Assembly: GCA_963784415.1 (NCBI GenBank)
Contig: CAWARK010000014.1
Span: 186,001-250,000 of the forward strand
Origin: UBA7672 sp963784415
GTDB taxonomy: Bacteria > Pseudomonadota > Alphaproteobacteria > Caulobacterales > Hyphomonadaceae
Reading direction: 5' to 3'
Length of the DNA stretch: 64,000 nucleotides
Below are positions 37,811 to 46,623 of this stretch, in pieces. Made by a program: the position numbers and the translations under genes. Within the stretch, counting starts at the first letter, position 1. Each line of letters begins with the position of its first letter. Below the pieces are notes generated by a model. It worked only from the letters and a program-made list of their open reading frames with translations. It had not been told where the DNA came from and searched no databases.

Positions 37811-38761
37811 ATGCGTATGTTTTTCCTTATCCCGACCTTCACGGCATGTCTGGCCGCTTCGGCCTGCTACGGTTCATCGCCGGCCGTGCCCCCGCAACCT
37901 GCAACGGAGCAGAGCAATCCCGTGAGCCCGGCAAAGCTGATGACGTGGGACGACCTTCTCGGCCGACCCCGACCGACACCCTCGCAAACCGTGCAATGGG
38001 GTACAGGCGCGACCGACATCGCCGATCTCTGGCTGCCCGATGGCGCGGGGCCGCATCCGGTTGTCGTGATGGTCCATGGCGGCTGCTGGCAGAAGGAGGT
38101 TGCCGACCGCACGATCATGGACTGGGCGGCGGAGGATCTGCGCGCCCGTGGTCTTGCTGTCTGGAACATCGAGTATCGTGGCGTCGATGAAACCGGCGGC
38201 GGCTATCCCGGCACCTTCCTCGATGTTGCCCACGCGGCCGACGCCCTGCGCGATCAGGCGGCCGCCCATAATCTCGATCTCACGCGCGTCGCAGCCTTTG
38301 GCCATTCCGCCGGCGGCCACCTCGCCATGTGGCTCGCGGCTCGCTCAAAACTGCCGCCAGCCAGCCCGATGCGCATGGACAATCCGTTGAAACTGGTCGG
38401 TGTCGTCAACTCAGGCGGCCTTGCGGACCTCGCAGCGTCGAAGGACGTAACGGGGCGCAGCTGCCTCGCCGACATTTATGACAAGCTCGTCGGCCAGATC
38501 AGTTCATCGCGCGCACTCGTCCTGTCGGACACATCGCCAGCAGAAATGTTCCCGCTCGGCGTAAGACAGATCAGCATCAGCGGGCATGATGATATCATCG
38601 CTCCTCCTGTTCTTGGCGAGTCCATAGCTCGTAAAGCGCGTGCAGCCGGCGACAGCGCGGAAGCACGAGTCGTGATGAACGAAGGTCACGCCGAACTCAT
38701 CGCGCCGGGAACGAAAGCGTGGGACGTTGAAGTCGCGGCGCTGAAGGCGATGCTGAACTGA
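37811..38761 (+). CDS. Secreted alpha/beta hydrolase, formamidase/esterase-like
   Basis: A lipoprotein-like signal (TACLAASAC) precedes a ~280-residue alpha/beta hydrolase. It has the oxyanion motif HGGCW (~90), nucleophile elbow GHSAGGHLAMW, acid in SGHDDII and the final His in NEGHAELI. HGGxW plus GHSAGxHL is the pattern of arylformamidases of the BNA7/AFMID type, and kynureninase lies 62 bases away on the other strand. The secretion signal argues against a cytosolic kynurenine pathway role. A general carboxylesterase is the alternative. Confidence 0.75.
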   Translation: MRMFFLIPTFTACLAASACYGSSPAVPPQPATEQSNPVSPAKLMTWDDLLGRPRPTPSQTVQWGTGATDIADLWLPDGAGPHPVVVMVHGGCWQKEVADRTIMDWAAEDLRARGLAVWNIEYRGVDETGGGYPGTFLDVAHAADALRDQAAAHNLDLTRVAAFGHSAGGHLAMWLAARSKLPPASPMRMDNPLKLVGVVNSGGLADLAASKDVTGRSCLADIYDKLVGQISSSRALVLSDTSPAEMFPLGVRQISISGHDDIIAPPVLGESIARKARAAGDSAEARVVMNEGHAELIAPGTKAWDVEVAALKAMLN

Positions 38762-38807
38762 GGGGGTTGAACGAGATCCATCGTCGAACCTTAGCCTCCC
38801 GGCCACA

Positions 38808-39946
38808 CTACTTCTTCTTGCCCTTGGTCGGCTTGGCCTTCGCTGCCGCCGCTTCGATCGCGCGCTTGTCGTCCTCGCGCGCGCCCATGAGGATGCCCTG
38901 CAGGCCGTGATTGCCCTCGTGGCAGGCGTACTCGTAGAGATTGCCGTTGACCGATGCGAACTCGTACTCGCCGCCCCACGGTTCAGCCCAGGTGTCCGGG
39001 TCCTGCACGTCGAACGCGTAGTGCAGGCGATCCGGCGCCACGCGCGTGAAGCGCTCGGTCACTTTCATGTTCGGTCCGCCGCCGCGCAGGTTCTGCTCCG
39101 GGATGGAAGCCGATCGTCTCGACCACCAGCGTGTCGCCATCCCACCAGCCGATGGTGTCGCCCATCCACGGCTTGATGCCGTCCGAGCGGTGCTTGGTGT
39201 TCAGCGGGATGATCCGCGCGTCGTGAACCATCTCGACCAGGATGACGACATTGTCCTTCGTCTGCACGAACTGGTACGTGTTGTTGTACAGCTGGTCTGT
39301 CATCACCGGGCCCGATGAAATCCCGAAGCTCATGATGCAGCGTTCGCCCAGCGAACGCTCCTCGGGATTGTCCGCCGCGCCACGCGAGGCGCTCTCCTCG
39401 CTCGACTCGACCACCTTGGCGCGCGCGCCCGCTGCCGGCGATGCTTCGGCGGGATGCGGCCATTCTTCGGATAGGTGATCAGCGACGTGCGGCCCTCACC
39501 GTTGACGCGCATGACCCAGTCGCCCGGATCGGTCCAGCCGGCGTTGTAGCCACACGCGGCGCCGCGCGCGCCGCTGCGGCATTCGTCCAGCGTGTCGGGG
39601 CCGTTGGCGATCTTGGTCCAGTTGTCCTGGATCTCCTTGGGCGTCTTCGCATTCTGGCGTTCGTTGCGCGCGAAGGTGTCCTTCTCGATCTGCTCCATCT
39701 CCGCTTCGCTGAGGATCAGCTTGTCGCCATCCTTGTCGAGCGCTGGAGTTCGGTCGACGTCGCGTTGGTCCACACGCCGCTCAGGTCGGGCTTGCCGTCC
39801 GACAGGCGCGGCACGGTGTAGCCCTGGCGCACAACCGGCGCATGCGACGGCCCGCCTGCCTGCGCACTCGCAACGCAAGGCAGCGTGCTGGCGCAAAGCG
39901 CGGCGACGCCAACAAACAGGCTCCGCAGCTTGTTTTGCTGAAACAT
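38808..39946 (-). pseudogene. Secreted protein of the DGKPDLxGxWTN/YEYACHEGN family (three frame breaks)
   Basis: From ATG 39946 the product has a signal peptide and SDGKPDLSGVWTNATS. The frame changes near 39745 (about one base missing) to LILSEAEMEQIEKDTFARNERQ and GYNAGWTDPGDWVM. It changes again near 39450 (one base missing) to PEERSLGERCIMSFGIS...VHDARIIPLN, and near 39104 (one extra C) to MKVTERFTRVAPDRLHY and LYEYACHEGNHGLQGILMGAR. All segments align in order with the intact paralogue at 52036-53053. The reconstructed protein is ~375 residues. The family is widespread but I know of no assigned function. Confidence 0.75.
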
Positions 39947-40065
39947 GGTCTCTCCTCCCGGACAGCGTTCTGATACCGACGCTTTTCAGAGGGAAGAAAG
40001 CAGCATCTGCCGGAGCGAGGCAAGTCACGCCCCGGAGCGCGCGCAACAATCGGGCTAGACGGCGC

Positions 40066-40467
40066 CTAGCGCTTGTCGCCCGTCATCCGCACGATGACTT
40101 CGACGGAGCTGATCTTCGAGCCGGTCGGGATTTCCGGCAGACCCTCAACGCGAATGCTGTCGCCCGGAATGTCGTGCAGGACGCCGTTCTCTTCGAAGAA
40201 GAGGTGATGGTGGTCCGAGACATTGGTGTCGAAATAGGTGCGGTCAGTGTCCAGCGTGATGCGTTTCATCAGGCCGGCCGACACGAACTGGTTCAGCGTG
40301 TTGTAGACAGTCGCCAGCGAGACGCGGATGCCGCTTTTACGGGCCATCACGGCCACGTCGTCAGCCGTGACGTGCCGGTCGCGGCCGTCGAACAACAGGC
40401 CGCCGATGGCGATCCGTTTCGGGGTCGCGCGCAGGCCGGCTGACTGAAGGCGGTTCTCGACTTTCAT
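40066..40467 (-). CDS. irr: Fur family iron response regulator, Irr-like
   Basis: This 133-residue Fur-type protein has a winged helix (TADDVAVMARKSGIRVSLATVYNTLNQFVSAGL) and a dimerisation domain with the HHH motif in SDHHHLFFEENGVLHDIP. It lacks the C-terminal CxxC pairs of Zur/Fur/PerR, and LPEIPTGSKISSVEVIVRM matches the Irr pattern. In alphaproteobacteria Irr represses heme synthesis and iron-using genes under iron limitation and is inactivated by heme. A perfect palindrome resembling the Irr operator lies 8 bases upstream of its start, suggesting autoregulation. Confidence 0.85.
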   Translation of the reverse strand: MKVENRLQSAGLRATPKRIAIGGLLFDGRDRHVTADDVAVMARKSGIRVSLATVYNTLNQFVSAGLMKRITLDTDRTYFDTNVSDHHHLFFEENGVLHDIPGDSIRVEGLPEIPTGSKISSVEVIVRMTGDKR

Positions 40468-40474
40468 GACAGCG

Positions 40475-40489
40475 CTAGAATGGTTCTAG
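40475..40489. promoter_or_regulatory. Palindromic operator resembling an Irr ICE box
   Basis: CTAGAA-TGG-TTCTAG is a perfect 6-base inverted repeat around a 3-base centre. Its core TAGAA-N3-TTCTA matches the iron control element consensus bound by Irr. It is 8 bases upstream of the irr start and ~150 bases upstream of the divergent serine hydrolase gene. Confidence 0.7.
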
Positions 40490-40640
40490 TTTGCTGCGAT
40501 TGCAAGCAGGAACCTCCAGCGGGCGAATAAGCCGCAGAAAACGTTGGGTTCGGCCTCCGCTGGGCAGGGCTGGACGAATAGGCGATACTCTCACACGGGG
40601 CAGGGCCAATCGGGCAGCCGTCGCAAAACTGGGGTCTTTC

Positions 40641-42026
40641 ATGCGGATTTTAGCGGCGCTGGCTGGCCTCATCCTGATGGCGTCGGGCTGCACGTCCACA
40701 CCCCCGGCGACGCCCATCGCGACGGTCGCGGCGTCTGAACAACCCAATGTGGCCGCGACCCGCGCTGCCGTGCAGGCCTATGTCGCGAAGAACCAGTTCT
40801 CGGGAACCGTGCTGGTCGCGAAAGACGGCAAGCCGGTTTTCCGGGAGAGCTTCGGCCTCGCCAATCGCGAACTGAATGTCGCGAACACGCCCGAGACAGT
40901 GTTCCGCCTCGGCTCGATCACCAAGCAATTCACCGCCGCCTCGATCATGCAACTCGCGGAGGCAGGCAGGCTGAACATCGAAGACCCGATCAGCAAATAT
41001 TACACGAATGCGCCCGCCGCCTGGGCCAAGGTGACGATCCGCCACCTGCTGTCCCACCGTTCAGGCATTGGCGACTACACTGACATTCCGAACTTCTTCG
41101 AGAAGATGGCGGCACAAGACCGCACGCCTGAGCAGATCATCGAGATGACGCGCGACCAGCCGCTGGCGTTCGAGCCCGGTACGAAGTTCGCGTACGACAA
41201 TTCGGGCTACATCGTTTTGGGTTACGTCATTGAGAGGGTTAGTGGGCAGACTTATGCCGACTACATCGATACCCACATTTTCAAACCGCTCGGAATGAAA
41301 GACAGCGGATACGATGTGTCGACGACCATCCTGCCGCGTCGCGCCGCGGGCTATGGCTTTGCTGACGGCAAGTGGACCAACGCGACCTACCTCGCCATGT
41401 CGCTGCCCTATGCCGCCGGCTCCCTCTATTCGACGGTCGATGACCTGCTGATCTGGGAGCAGGCGTTCTTTGGCGACAAGGTTGTGTCCGCCGCCTCGCG
41501 CACCGCCATGACCACCGACCAGGGTGACAAGTACGGCTTTGGCCTCCTCGCCGATGATCTCGGCGGCCACAAGAACATCTGGCACAATGGCGGCATCAAC
41601 GGCTTCTCGACGCACATGGTCCGCTTTCCGGATGATGGCCTGACCGTTATCGCCCTCGCCAATCTCGAAAGCGCGCGCTCGACCCGGCTGGGCACGGAAA
41701 TCGCGCGCATCTGGCTCGGCCTTCCCCCCCCGCCCCCACCCGCCCCCCTCCTACCCGTCACCGTCGCGCCTGCTGTTCTCGACCGCTATGTCGGCGTCTA
41801 CGAGTTGATGCCCAACTTCAACATCACGATCACCCGCGTCGATGGCGGGCTGACCGCACAGGCCACCGGGCAGGGCGCCTTCCCCCTGGTGGCGACGTCG
41901 GACACGGAATTCCACTTCCAGGAAGCGGGCATCCGTATCGTTTTCCCGACCGGCGACGGCCCCGCGCAAAGCCTCACGCTGTTCCAGGGCGGCCCGCGCG
42001 AAGCGAAGCGGATCGCGACGAACTGA
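40641..42026 (+). CDS. Lipoprotein serine hydrolase, beta-lactamase family S12
   Basis: A lipobox (LMASGC) anchors a ~340-residue beta-lactamase-type domain with SITK nucleophile motif, YDNSG (YxN) and HNGG in place of KTG. A proline run (about residues 358-364) leads to a ~95-residue C-terminal domain of the kind often attached to periplasmic D-aminopeptidase or esterase-like members. It is divergent from irr. It may act on peptidoglycan peptides, D-amino-acid peptides or esters; this is not decidable by sequence. Confidence 0.87.
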   Translation: MRILAALAGLILMASGCTSTPPATPIATVAASEQPNVAATRAAVQAYVAKNQFSGTVLVAKDGKPVFRESFGLANRELNVANTPETVFRLGSITKQFTAASIMQLAEAGRLNIEDPISKYYTNAPAAWAKVTIRHLLSHRSGIGDYTDIPNFFEKMAAQDRTPEQIIEMTRDQPLAFEPGTKFAYDNSGYIVLGYVIERVSGQTYADYIDTHIFKPLGMKDSGYDVSTTILPRRAAGYGFADGKWTNATYLAMSLPYAAGSLYSTVDDLLIWEQAFFGDKVVSAASRTAMTTDQGDKYGFGLLADDLGGHKNIWHNGGINGFSTHMVRFPDDGLTVIALANLESARSTRLGTEIARIWLGLPPPPPPAPLLPVTVAPAVLDRYVGVYELMPNFNITITRVDGGLTAQATGQGAFPLVATSDTEFHFQEAGIRIVFPTGDGPAQSLTLFQGGPREAKRIATN

Positions 42027-42129
42027 CCGCCTCATTTGGCCGTGTGCGCAGGCCCGCAGGGCTTGCAAATGCGGCCGCCACGGCTAGGCAGTCATCAAGC
42101 CGCGCCCTGACGGCGGCATGGGAGAGTTC

Positions 42130-43345
42130 ATGGCCACGGCGTCCACCGGCCCGCTCGCGGGCGTCAAGATCCTCGACCTTTCGACGGTCGTGCTCGGCCC
42201 CTACGCCACGCAGCTGATGGGCGACATGGGTGCCGACGTGATCAAGGTCGAGAATGGCACGGGCGACATCATGCGCCACGCCGGCCCCTCGCCTGCGCCG
42301 GGCATGGGCGCGATCTATATGGGCTGCAACCGCAACAAGCGCGCGATCCTGCTCGACCTCAAGACCGCCGATGGCATCGAAGCGCTGCGCCGGCTCGCAA
42401 AACAGTGCGACGTGTTCTTCACCAACGTTCGCATGGACGGGCTGAAGCGGCTCGGCCTCGGCTATGATGATCTCAAGGCCCTGCGCCAAGACATCATCTA
42501 CGTGCATTGCGCCGGTTATGGCGCTGACGGCCCCTACGCCGGCAAGCCTGCCTATGACGACCTGATCCAGGCGGGCTCAGGCGTCGCCGATCTGTTCCAC
42601 GTCCGCGATGGCGGGCCGCCGCGCTACATGCCGGCGCTGATGGCCGACAAGGTGTCCGGCCTGCACGCCGCCTACGCGACCATTGCCGGACTGTTCGCGA
42701 AATCGACGACGGGCAAGGGCCAGTTCATCGAGGCGCCGATGCTGGAGTCATTCACCGCGTTCAACCTCGTCGAGAACCTCTACGGCCATACCTTCCAGCC
42801 GCCGATGGCGCAGATGGCCTACACCCGCTCCTCCAGCATCAACCGCATGCCGTACCCCACAGAAGGACGGCTATATCGGCATCATGCCGTACAGCGACCA
42901 GCAGTGGATGACGTTCTTCGAGATGGGCGGCCGCCCCGAAGTGATGACGCAGGATCCGCGCTTCTCGACCTACAACGCGCGCACGGCCAACATCAGCGCG
43001 CTGTACCAGCTCGTCGGTGAAGTCGCCGCCACCAAGACAACAGATGAATGGCTCGACCTGCTGGGCAAGGCCGACATTCCAGCCGCCCGTTGCGCCACGC
43101 TGCAGGAAGTGCTGGAGGATCCGCACCTGCGCGCCACCGGCTTCATCCACGAGCGCGAGCACCCGGCCGGCTTCTCCTACACGGCCATGCAGCACCCGGT
43201 GAATTTCGGCGGCACGCCCGCCGATATCCGTCGCGAACCGCCGCTGCTGGGCGAGCACACAATTGAAGTGCTGCTTGAACTTGGCTTCAGCCAGGCTGAC
43301 GCGGAACGTATCGCCGCAGACGCCGCCGCCAAAGCCAAGAAGTAG
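42130..43345 (+). CDS. CaiB/BaiF family (class III) CoA-transferase (frameshifted at ~42862)
   Basis: The N-terminus GPLAGVKILDLSTVVLGPYATQ and GADVIKVE, plus NRNKRAILLDLK and GYGADGPYAGKPAYDDLIQA with the conserved catalytic Asp, are diagnostic. The frame breaks after RMPYPT. Deleting one base near 42862 gives KDGYIGIMPYSDQQW and continues to ADAAAKAKK, for a ~405-residue enzyme. GGAGAG precedes the ATG at 42130; an ATG at 42118 is also in frame. It transfers CoA between acids; the substrate is unknown and no metabolic partner is adjacent. Confidence 0.87.
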
Positions 43346-43352
43346 GTCGCGC

Positions 43353-43733
43353 CTACTTCATCGGCTTTGCGAGCGCGTCCACAACCGCGTTGAGCAGCGC
43401 GTCCTTGCGACGCTCGAAATCCGGCAGCGCATCGTAGGGCACGATCATCGGATGCGTCTTCTTCTTCGCATCCTTCACGTGTCCATGCTTCCAGCCATCT
43501 GCCTTCTTCTGGATCAACCACTGGTCATGCTGTTCCGAGGTGCTGGCGTGCGGGTTCGCGAGACGCCAGACGACCGACTGTATGGTCGACTCCTTCATCC
43601 ATTTGGGCGCGCGCGCCCAGGCCGGCGCCGGGGTCTGGCCGTTCGCTCTCTGCCACGCGCGCATGGAGGCATGGATCACCTGGGCGATCCGGCTCACCGC
43701 CGCATCGTCCAGCTTCACAGTCGATCGCTTCAC
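43353..43733 (-). CDS. RyR domain protein
   Basis: The 126-residue protein is essentially one RyR repeat (about residues 42-118), as found in ryanodine receptors and some bacterial proteins. It has WMKESTIQSVVWRLANPH, HDQWLIQKKADGWKHG and KKTHPMIVPYDALP, ending in KDALLNAVVDAL. No membrane segment or catalytic motif is visible, so it is probably a ligand- or protein-binding module. Its GTG start overlaps the protease stop as GTGA, making it the last gene of the four-gene operon. A second RyR domain is at the C-terminus of the divergent TrkA-N protein. Confidence 0.85.
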   Translation of the reverse strand: MKRSTVKLDDAAVSRIAQVIHASMRAWQRANGQTPAPAWARAPKWMKESTIQSVVWRLANPHASTSEQHDQWLIQKKADGWKHGHVKDAKKKTHPMIVPYDALPDFERRKDALLNAVVDALAKPMK

Positions 43734-45607
43734 TTACCACTCCAGGCCAGGATCTTCGTCAGCATATCGGCGTCGATCCACACGCCAGAGTTGGCAAGGC
43801 CGATCGCGCCCGGGGTTGAGCGCGCACCATAAGCATGAACGCCGACAACTTGCGGCGCGCCATACTGTCCCGCTTCGGAGAGAACATAGACCGGAGCGCC
43901 GGACTGGCCCGGCGTCGTGTCGGTCTTGTAGAACAGCCGGCCGTTCTCGATGTCCTCGATCGGGGCGGCGTGATGCCAGAGTTGGGCGGCCTGAATCGAG
44001 GGTTGGTCGGCAGGCGCGCCCGCGGGCCGCTCCTCCTTCATCTCGCCCGGATAGCCGGTGACATGCGCCCAGTTGAGCATCAGCTCCTCGCGCGGCCGTG
44101 CGCCAAGGCCGAACCAGCCGACCTGCTGGCCCAGCGGTTTGTCGAGCTTGATAACGGACACGTCGAAGCGGGGCGAAAAGCCATTCTTCCAGTTCTCGTG
44201 AACGTGGACCTCGCGCGCAAAGGCCGAGCCATAGGGGCGCTTCTCCCCACCGGCACGTTCAACGCTGAGGCCGGGGATCACTTCGATCTGCTGCGCCAGT
44301 GTCTGGAACTCGCGCGCGTAGGTCACGTGGCCCGCAGTCAGGATCGTGTCGGGCCCGATGAAACAGCCCGTGCCGACCATCAGGCGCGAGCCCCAGCGCG
44401 CGCGGATCGCACAGATCATGCGCCACGGCGCCATCTGTGTGTCGAGCAGGCGCGTGCGGTTATCGACGCCGATGACGGTCTCGAGCTGCGCCGCGCGCCG
44501 ATCCTCGTCCTTCGCCTTGCCCGGTGGATAAATCAACTCCGATGCATAGGCCGACACGCCGGGGATGGGATCGCCCGCAAAGCCGGGAACGATCATGGAT
44601 TTCGCGACGCTTGCCGGAACCACAAGGTCGCCCGGGTCGACTGGGTCCGGCGTCGTGGCAGCCATGCCCCAGTGCGGCGCCACGCCGTCAGCTTCCATTG
44701 CGCCATTCGCCAGCGACGTCGCGATGGCTTCGCGGATGCTGTCGATCCAGATGCCCTCGTTGGCAGCGTAGGTTCCCGTCTTGCCATTCAAGCGCTTCAT
44801 GTCGCGCGCGCCGGCGTGGTGAACGCCCAGCAGGGTGATGGTGTCGGCATCGAACACCGGGCTGCCGGAATTTCCTTCCATCGTCGGCGTACGATAGTGC
44901 ACGCGCACGGGGTTGGGCGGCACGCCTTTGCACACACGTTTGCCGTCCTGGCTGGAGATGGCGCAATCCGACGGCGCGTTGTGATCAAGCAGGATGTTGT
45001 CCGCCAGCGAGAAGGACAGTTCCTTCGCCAACGGGAAGCCGATCACATAGCAGCGGCCAATGCCGTTATCGTCCTGCGCGCGGGGCCCCAGCGATCCGGC
45101 CATCAGTTCGGACAGCGGCACGACGCCGGCGGGCAAGTCGCCCTTCGGTTTCAGGATCGTGATGTCGTGCGCGTCGATGTCCGACTCCCACAATACACGC
45201 TCGAATTTTGTCGGCGGATCTTCTTCCTCGGTCTCCGACATGAAGATGGCCGTGCACAGGTCCGGCCGCCGTGCGCCCATCGTGCCGCGTGTGGAGATGA
45301 CGTGGTTGTTGGTGACGATCACCGGCCCCGGCCCGAAGCTTTCGTGCAGCAGGTCGCCGCGAATGGCGAAGCCGGTGGCCATGCCCTGCATCTCGCCATT
45401 GCGCGGGCCGCAGACGCGGCAGACGGCGCTGGAGAGTTGCAGCTTGCGCCGGATCGCCTTGCGGCCGATCGGGCTGTTGATGCCATAGGTCTTCTGCAGG
45501 GCTTCAGGCGATGCGCCCGTCACACCCGGCGCTGGCGCCGGAGCCGGCATTGGCATGCTGGCGAGATCCTTGTCCGCCAGCTTGATCTCGCGCGGCGTCA
45601 TCTTCAC
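43730..45607 (-). CDS. Double-domain trypsin-like serine protease
   Basis: This 625-residue protein contains two chymotrypsin-fold domains in tandem. The first has His in VTNNHVIS, Asp in DIDAHDITIL and Ser in EGNSGSPVF. The second has His in LTAGHVTYA, Asp in FDVSVIKLD and Ser in GQSGAPVY. Both triads look complete. A Pro/Ala-rich stretch (residues ~22-30) precedes them and no signal peptide is visible, so a cytosolic protease is suggested. The GTG at 45607 overlaps the TRAFs-binding gene stop (GTGA); an ATG at 45601 is possible. Trypsin-like domains of this sort recur as effectors or processors in bacterial conflict systems. Confidence 0.85.
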   Translation of the reverse strand: MKMTPREIKLADKDLASMPMPAPAPAPGVTGASPEALQKTYGINSPIGRKAIRRKLQLSSAVCRVCGPRNGEMQGMATGFAIRGDLLHESFGPGPVIVTNNHVISTRGTMGARRPDLCTAIFMSETEEEDPPTKFERVLWESDIDAHDITILKPKGDLPAGVVPLSELMAGSLGPRAQDDNGIGRCYVIGFPLAKELSFSLADNILLDHNAPSDCAISSQDGKRVCKGVPPNPVRVHYRTPTMEGNSGSPVFDADTITLLGVHHAGARDMKRLNGKTGTYAANEGIWIDSIREAIATSLANGAMEADGVAPHWGMAATTPDPVDPGDLVVPASVAKSMIVPGFAGDPIPGVSAYASELIYPPGKAKDEDRRAAQLETVIGVDNRTRLLDTQMAPWRMICAIRARWGSRLMVGTGCFIGPDTILTAGHVTYAREFQTLAQQIEVIPGLSVERAGGEKRPYGSAFAREVHVHENWKNGFSPRFDVSVIKLDKPLGQQVGWFGLGARPREELMLNWAHVTGYPGEMKEERPAGAPADQPSIQAAQLWHHAAPIEDIENGRLFYKTDTTPGQSGAPVYVLSEAGQYGAPQVVGVHAYGARSTPGAIGLANSGVWIDADMLTKILAWSGK

Positions 45608-46623
45608 GCGCTCGGCCTGCAACGCGGCCGGCGCCTTGCCGGCTTCCTTGTTGGAGCGGCGATGGCGTCGACCTTCGCCAGCAGGGCGGTCTTCAGAATG
45701 CGAACCGGCTTGCCTGCCTCGGGGTCCTCGCCTTTGAGGCCCCAGATTTCTTCGAGCTGACGCAGCGATGAGCCGAGCGCGAACGCTTCGACATCCGGAT
45801 GGTCGGCATAGGCGGCATAGGCCTGCGCTGCTTCGCCGTAGCGGCCGAGCGCGATCAATGCTTCGCCGCGCGAGGCTTCGGACCAGATGTCCTTTTCCTT
45901 GGACGTGTTGAGTACGGCGATGATTGTCTGCGCGAGGGCGGCCACCTCCGCCGAGTCATCCGTCTCGGTGAGATTGGCGCCCTGCGCCATGCGCGCGACG
46001 GCGAGCGCGTTGACGCCCTGATACGCCGTCTCGGTCGACTGCAGCTCCGACCAGACCTTCATGTAGGCGTTGAAGGAGCGTTGCAGGAACAGGCGCAGCG
46101 CCTCCGGCTCAGTGCGCCGTTCGGGCTTGCGCGCTTCGACAAACATCTGCTTGTAGATGCGGCCGAGCAGGCCATAAGCCTCGCGGACATTTTTGGCTTT
46201 TTCCGCTTTGGCCTTGTCCTTGTCCGCATCTGGATCGGTAACGCTGCCCGCGAGCAGCGGGCGGACCAGATCGAGCGCCGTCTCGAACACGCCGAGTTCG
46301 ATCAAGGCCTGGATTTCGAGATGCCGGGTCCGCGGCGTATCGAGGCCGTCGGAGTTCATTTCAGACGTCAGCACGTAGAGATCGTCGAACGCGCGGTTGC
46401 GGCGCAGGCGCTCGGCGAAATCCTTCAGCAGCTCGAAGCCCGGAAGCCCCATCGTCTTGGCGCGGGCGATGACGTTCAGCAGGGATGCGAGCTGTGTGCT
46501 TGAGTCGGTCTTCCACAGCATTGGGAAAAGGGCGTCGATCTCCGTGCGCAGGAGATCGCGGTCGCGGTCTTCATAGGGCATGGCCGGCGTGTCAGGCAGG
46601 CGAGGAGGCGGCTGATCAACCAT
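45604..46623 (-). CDS. TRAFs-binding (DUF4071)/TPR-like protein
   Basis: The 339-residue, mostly helical protein has repeated motifs such as LEIQALIELGVFETALDL and GEALIALGRYGEAAQAYAAY (TPR-like). The segment AYGLLGRIYKQMFVEA...LQRSFNAYMKVWSELQSTETAYQGVNALA matches the TRAFs-binding domain seen in MAP3K5-type proteins and in bacterial operons. It is probably a protein-interaction hub. Its ATG overlaps the muramidase stop by 8 bases and its stop overlaps the protease start. Confidence 0.78.
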   Translation of the reverse strand: MVDQPPPRLPDTPAMPYEDRDRDLLRTEIDALFPMLWKTDSSTQLASLLNVIARAKTMGLPGFELLKDFAERLRRNRAFDDLYVLTSEMNSDGLDTPRTRHLEIQALIELGVFETALDLVRPLLAGSVTDPDADKDKAKAEKAKNVREAYGLLGRIYKQMFVEARKPERRTEPEALRLFLQRSFNAYMKVWSELQSTETAYQGVNALAVARMAQGANLTETDDSAEVAALAQTIIAVLNTSKEKDIWSEASRGEALIALGRYGEAAQAYAAYADHPDVEAFALGSSLRQLEEIWGLKGEDPEAGKPVRILKTALLAKVDAIAAPTRKPARRRPRCRPSA

